A DNA stretch of 64,000 nt, from the NCBI RefSeq assembly GCF_003086295.3, contig NC_092051.1:22315940-22379939 (forward strand), written 5' to 3'. Positions 59,957 to 64,000 of the stretch are shown here, piece after piece. Source of the stretch: Arachis hypogaea. Taxonomy: Eukaryota > Streptophyta > Magnoliopsida > Fabales > Fabaceae. Both the position numbers and the translations under genes were made by a program. Numbering within the stretch: position 1 is the stretch's first letter; the number at the start of each line of letters is the position of its first letter. Below the pieces are notes generated by a model. It was not told where the DNA came from, ran no database searches, and saw only the letters and a list, made by a program, of their open reading frames with translations.

Positions 59957-62900
59957 TGTAAGACCCGGTTAATTAATGGCTAATAAACCCATAAAATGAG
60001 AATTTATTGTAGAAATCCAAAAATGTTATTTTTATGGCTTAATATGATAGAGGAGATTGAGACGAGAATTTCGGTACCAATTTTATAGAAATCGGACCAA
60101 GATTGGACCGAACGGGCCAAACCGGACTAATCGGACCCAAAGTGGGCCCTTGGCCCAACTAAACTAAATCAAAACCCTAGTTTTCAGTATTCTCTCTCCT
60201 CATTAAACACACACACACGCTGAAATGGGGTGAGGGAGGAGAAGAACACTCTCTCAAGTTCTATCTCTCACTTGATCTTCAAACCACCATAACTTTTGAT
60301 CTAGAGCTCCGATTGCCGCACCAATTGCGGCCACGCGTTCACCGCGGAGAGCTCTACAAAAACCATACAATCAATTTTGAGGTAAGCCACGTTTTGCTCT
60401 TCGAAATTCCAGCCCTTGTTTTCGAGTTTCATGGGTGAAATGTTGAGATTTTGGGTTCTTTGATGTTATAGGACCCAACTCTCTTGAAGGAGAAGGTCAA
60501 TCTTGTCTCCTTGGACCTTGGGTGTGGTAAGATTCTCAACCCTAGTGTAAATTGTTGTTCTATGATGTTTGGGTATTGAGATGTTGTGTATGGATATGAT
60601 GATTGTGGCTTAGGTTGTGTATATGTGAATATTAGAGCTTGATTGGTGATTTTGGAAAGCTTGGAAGAGGGTTTTGTGTGATAAAATCTGTTCTTAGAGG
60701 TGTTGATACATTGAGTGCTTGTGGACAAGTGGTTTGGAAGTGCTCCGATTGAGCTTGGGTAATCGACTAAGGTATGGTTTCGGTTTCTCGTATCTAATAT
60801 GTAATATGGTAGGAAATACTTAGGCTAGAGGCTCTAAGATAGGCATTGAATTGATGATGTTGTTGAATGGTTGAGATATATGATGTGATCATATATGTGA
60901 TTATGAATATTGATGCCTTGATTGTGTGATATATGAGAAAATGCATGTTGTGATATATGCTTGATGAATGATTGAGATTGAATTGGTGGGTGGTACCATG
61001 TTGATGGTGAGTATGATGATGATTATGTATAATAATGGTTGATTGGGAATGGTATTATTGGAAATTGGGATGAGAAGGATGTATGACATGATATTGTGTT
61101 TGTCCTTTAGCCATTTTATTGAGAAGTGTTAGAATGGTTGGATGTGGTTTTGGGAATTTTGGTAAAGGGTCAATGTGTGAGTTGAGGATGGCTTGTTGTT
61201 GATTTTGGTACATTTTGAATGATTTCAAAGAAAAGGGTTGAAATTGGCATGTTTTGATTGATTTTAAAAAGTGTTGAAAGTGGCTTGTTTTGAAAATGGC
61301 ACTTTGTGGTTTTGTATGAAAACATGGTTTTTGGGCATATTTTGACGGGACATAACTTGGACTACGGATCTCTGATTTGTGCCAAATCTGTTTAGAAATG
61401 AAATTGGATCCGGGATGTCCATGCCGTTCGAAGAACGGGTGAAAAATGATTTAAAATGAGAGAGTTATGACCGTTGGAAGATTGGGGGTTGAATCTGTGA
61501 ATTCTGCAGCTTTTAACTTAGAAAATTTTTAGCAGAATAACCCTCCGCGCATAGGCGCACTTGGCGCGTGCGCGCCATTCTTCCAGGAAGCACCATCCAC
61601 GCGTGCGCGTGGTGTACGCGGGCGCGTCGATGCGCTGCGCCATATGCCCAGCTATTTTCCAGAGAGTTGTGCCAGAATTGTGCCAGTTTTGTGCCTGGGC
61701 GCAAGAGCACCCACGCGTACGCGTGGCTGACGCTTGCGCGCCGTTTGGATATTTTTCAACCCACGCGTTCGCGCGTATGACGCTTGCGCGTTGATGAGTT
61801 TTTGGCCATCCGCGCGTGCGCGTACGCGTGGCCCTGTTTTCATCCCAAAGTTGATTTTTGAGTTTTAAAAGCCAAATTTCATACTTCTAAGCCTCCGATC
61901 TCACCACTTATGTCTTAAATCATTAGGATATACCTAGCATGAGAAAAAGGGCTAGTGAATGTGGTAACTTGCGAGTGAAGCAAGGGGAAAAATGAATGAT
62001 CATTGAGGATCAAAGATGATTATGTGAGATGAGGAGAATGGCGGTGGGAGTGCTTGTTATGCCATGGGCCGAAGGGCCGTAAATGTTAATGAATTGGCTG
62101 GTTATGGATTTAACCGTGAGCCAGATGGCTAGATTATTGCCGTGTGACGGCGGAGCCATGTTTATGGCTAAGTATAAATGCATATATGCTGTTGAATGAA
62201 TTGTGAATGTTGCACTTCCACCATTGGAGATAAGGGTTTCCCTGGGTAGTAGCAATGGCTAGCCACCATGTGCTCCAGGTTGAGACTCGAAGCTCTGTTA
62301 ACCCAATGTCGTAAGTGTGGCCGGGCACTGTGAAAGGCCCGGATGAGCTCGCCCCCATAAATATTCACCAGTGATGGTGATGGATAAATATTCACCAGTG
62401 AGGGTGATGGATATGGATCATGATTATGATGAAGTTTATGATGAGTATAACTCGAGTTGGGGATGCACGACAGAGGGACAGTCCAATGGTTAGCTACCAG
62501 GACTTGTCGGGTTGGCTCTATAACCGACAGATGATATCATCAGCCACTAGGGACAGGCATGCATCATAAGCATACTACATGAATTGTTTGAGATTGCCTA
62601 TTTGACTGCATATTACTTGCTAATTGTCTAAATGCCTTATCTGTTCCTATTTGTGAATCTCTTGTCTGATATAACTGTGTTTGCTATATTATACTCCTGC
62701 TGGTGGTTGGGAGGCCTGAAGGAATTGGAAAGGGAAGTATTAGTTAGACTGAAGGATCTTTAGTCAGTTGCCACTTACGGTTAAGTTTGTTTATAAGGTT
62801 TGATATTATCTTGAGGAAGTTCTAGGATTGCCTTCGGCTTTCCTCTATTATTATATATTATATATGTGGAAGCTGTTACCGTGCTGGGGACCTCTGCTTC

Positions 62901-63462
62901 TCACCCATGCGGATTTTGTGGTTTTCAGATGCAGGACGCGAGGCTCCTCGTTAAGGCATGCTGGAGACTTCTGGATTAGCGAAGATCCCTTGTTCTCGGG
63001 ACTCTGTTTTGGGTTTATATGTTTTGCTTAGATACTTTTATCTCCATTAAATAATACAAACTGCGATGACTCCTCTTATAGGAGGTTTTGGAGAATAGGT
63101 TTCTGTATTTGTGTCCCTTTTGGGTTTCCTTTGGGGTTTCCTTATTTTATCATATGTATATACTGCTACGCTCGGACCGGTTATCTTCGCGGCCGGATTT
63201 TGAGTCTTGATATTCCTGTTTTTGACACTCCTTTGTATATATATAATCTCGTGTTGGCTTATCCTTGTTCGTTACATTATGGATCGGAGTGTTGCGCGAT
63301 CGAGTTACGGTTTTTGTTTACCCCTTTTTTCTACAAAGGCTCCTAGTTATAAATCCTTATTCATACTACTATACGTACTAAATTTTTGTTTTAGAGGTCG
63401 TAATATCTTGCCATCTCTGAATTATGACTTAAGCATAAGTCTCTGTATGGTAGGGTGTTACA
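59957..63462 (+). repeat. 3' LTR of the Tekay-like element
   Basis: 3,506 bp. It lacks 11 bp present in the 5' copy at about 53592-53602 (CGTGGAGTGCG), which accounts for the whole length difference. In the CpG block it keeps CG at several places where the 5' copy has TG or CA. Confidence 0.95.
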
Positions 63463-64000
63463 GAACCTGTTCCTATAAGAATTGAAACTTTTCACAAGAT
63501 GCAATTATGTTGCATCCGTCAAATAAAGTAGAACCAAGGACAAAGTTAGTGTGAGCCAGCTGGGAGGACTTAAAGTGATTGTCTTATCTACTAATTTGTA
63601 CTTCAAACAAAGAAAAACTTACAAGGTATGGATTAAAATTGTTGCATAACACTGATTAAAAATTTAGAGGAGTGGAGTGTCGGTATTCATTAGAAACAAA
63701 AAAGTATAACACAAAGATCAAAGCAATTTTACCCAGACAAAGGTGCTAGAAAACAAAGTAGACCTTAATCATATTGGAATTTAGATCCTCTAAATTTAAA
63801 ATTTGTACTTTAGAGAGTAAAGTATGATCTTCTACCTTTGAATAGTTTCTCTCTCATATTTATTTTTGGTCCCACCTATAAAATAAATTGTGAAAGATCA
63901 CATTTTATTCTCTAAAGTAAAATTCAAACTTTAGAGCAAATCCGTCGTATTGAGAAAGTGAGCATTTCTAATTATCAGCATCATTACTTTACCATTACCC
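63463..64000 (+). repeat. 830-bp tandem array, rest of unit 3 and start of unit 4
   Basis: From GAACCTGTTCC (63463) the third unit continues. A fourth starts at 63724, which is 829 bp after the third once the retrotransposon and its duplicated target are removed. The array continues past the right edge. Confidence 0.92.
63775..63943. mobile_element. Palindromic MITE-like element (array unit 4)
   Basis: Same arms as the other copies, with GGAATTTAGATCC at the left and CAAATCC at the right. Confidence 0.75.

Larger units (their letters stand above)
51726..63462 (+). mobile_element. Tekay/Del-like chromovirus, near full-length, young insertion
   Basis: An 11,737-bp Ty3/gypsy element with 5' LTR 51726-55242, primer site 55246-55257, gag-pol 55460-59914, purine tract at 59945-59956, and 3' LTR 59957-63462, flanked by the perfect duplication GAACC (51721-51725 and 63463-63467). 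The two LTRs differ by one 11-bp deletion and about 33 substitutions counted by eye (near 0.9%), so it inserted recently on a plant time scale. Long LTRs, the integrase and a chromodomain-like C-terminus fit the Tekay/Del clade. Two in-frame stops in pol are the only coding lesions seen. Confidence 0.95.

Overview
This is plant nuclear DNA: spliced genes with GT-AG introns, plant LTR retrotransposons primed by initiator tRNA-Met, and a trithorax-type methyltransferase of the plant ATX3/4/5 group. Several non-coding repeats (an LTR whose minus-strand end reads TGATAAGCGGATAATT, GGCGTTTAACGCCA-like motifs, CpG clusters such as CACGCGTACGCGTGG) look like repeats I associate with Arachis (peanut). 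That genus call is an inference; no search was run.

Layout. 1-6193: 5' part of a minus-strand Ty3/gypsy element (2.2-kb LTR, tRNA-Met primer site, gag with one stop, protease), split by a nested 1.67-kb probable solo LTR. 6645-11751: the one intact host gene, minus strand, 23 exons rebuilt here with continuous phase into an 899-residue ATX3-like histone H3K4 methyltransferase; one intron starts with GC instead of GT. 14121-17500: a decayed Mutator-like transposon with ~290-bp inverted ends built from many copies of a short TAAATCGT-type motif, carrying a transposase remnant joined tail to tail with a plant-mobile-domain pseudogene. 18119-19093: a TRIM-like miniature retrotransposon holding a 25-bp minisatellite. 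20.98-25.2 kb: AT-rich DNA with relics of a MAPKKK, a RanGAP and a C2H2 zinc-finger gene.

25.3-49.5 kb is the most unusual part. A broken gene resembling the meiotic crossover gene SHOC1 starts at about 25.37 kb. A hAT element sits in its first exon. Its fourth exon-like block, with flanking intron, is the first unit of a ~902-bp tandem array of about 19 units (26.83-49.49 kb). A Ty3/gypsy element (27376-33087, TSD GCATG) is inserted in that first unit. All units inspected share the same early stop, so the amplified copy was probably already non-coding.

49.49 kb to the end: a second tandem array (~830-bp unit, at least four units), each unit carrying a palindromic MITE-like element and most an (ATCT)n run. 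Its third unit is split by a young 11.7-kb Tekay/Del-like chromovirus (51726-63462, TSD GAACC) with 3.5-kb LTRs that differ at about 1% of sites and a gag-pol frame broken only by two TAA codons.

The genes do not form a pathway. The window is a host gene beside a repeat-rich block in which two local tandem amplifications and at least six transposon insertions can be ordered by nesting. No tRNA, rRNA or CRISPR was seen.
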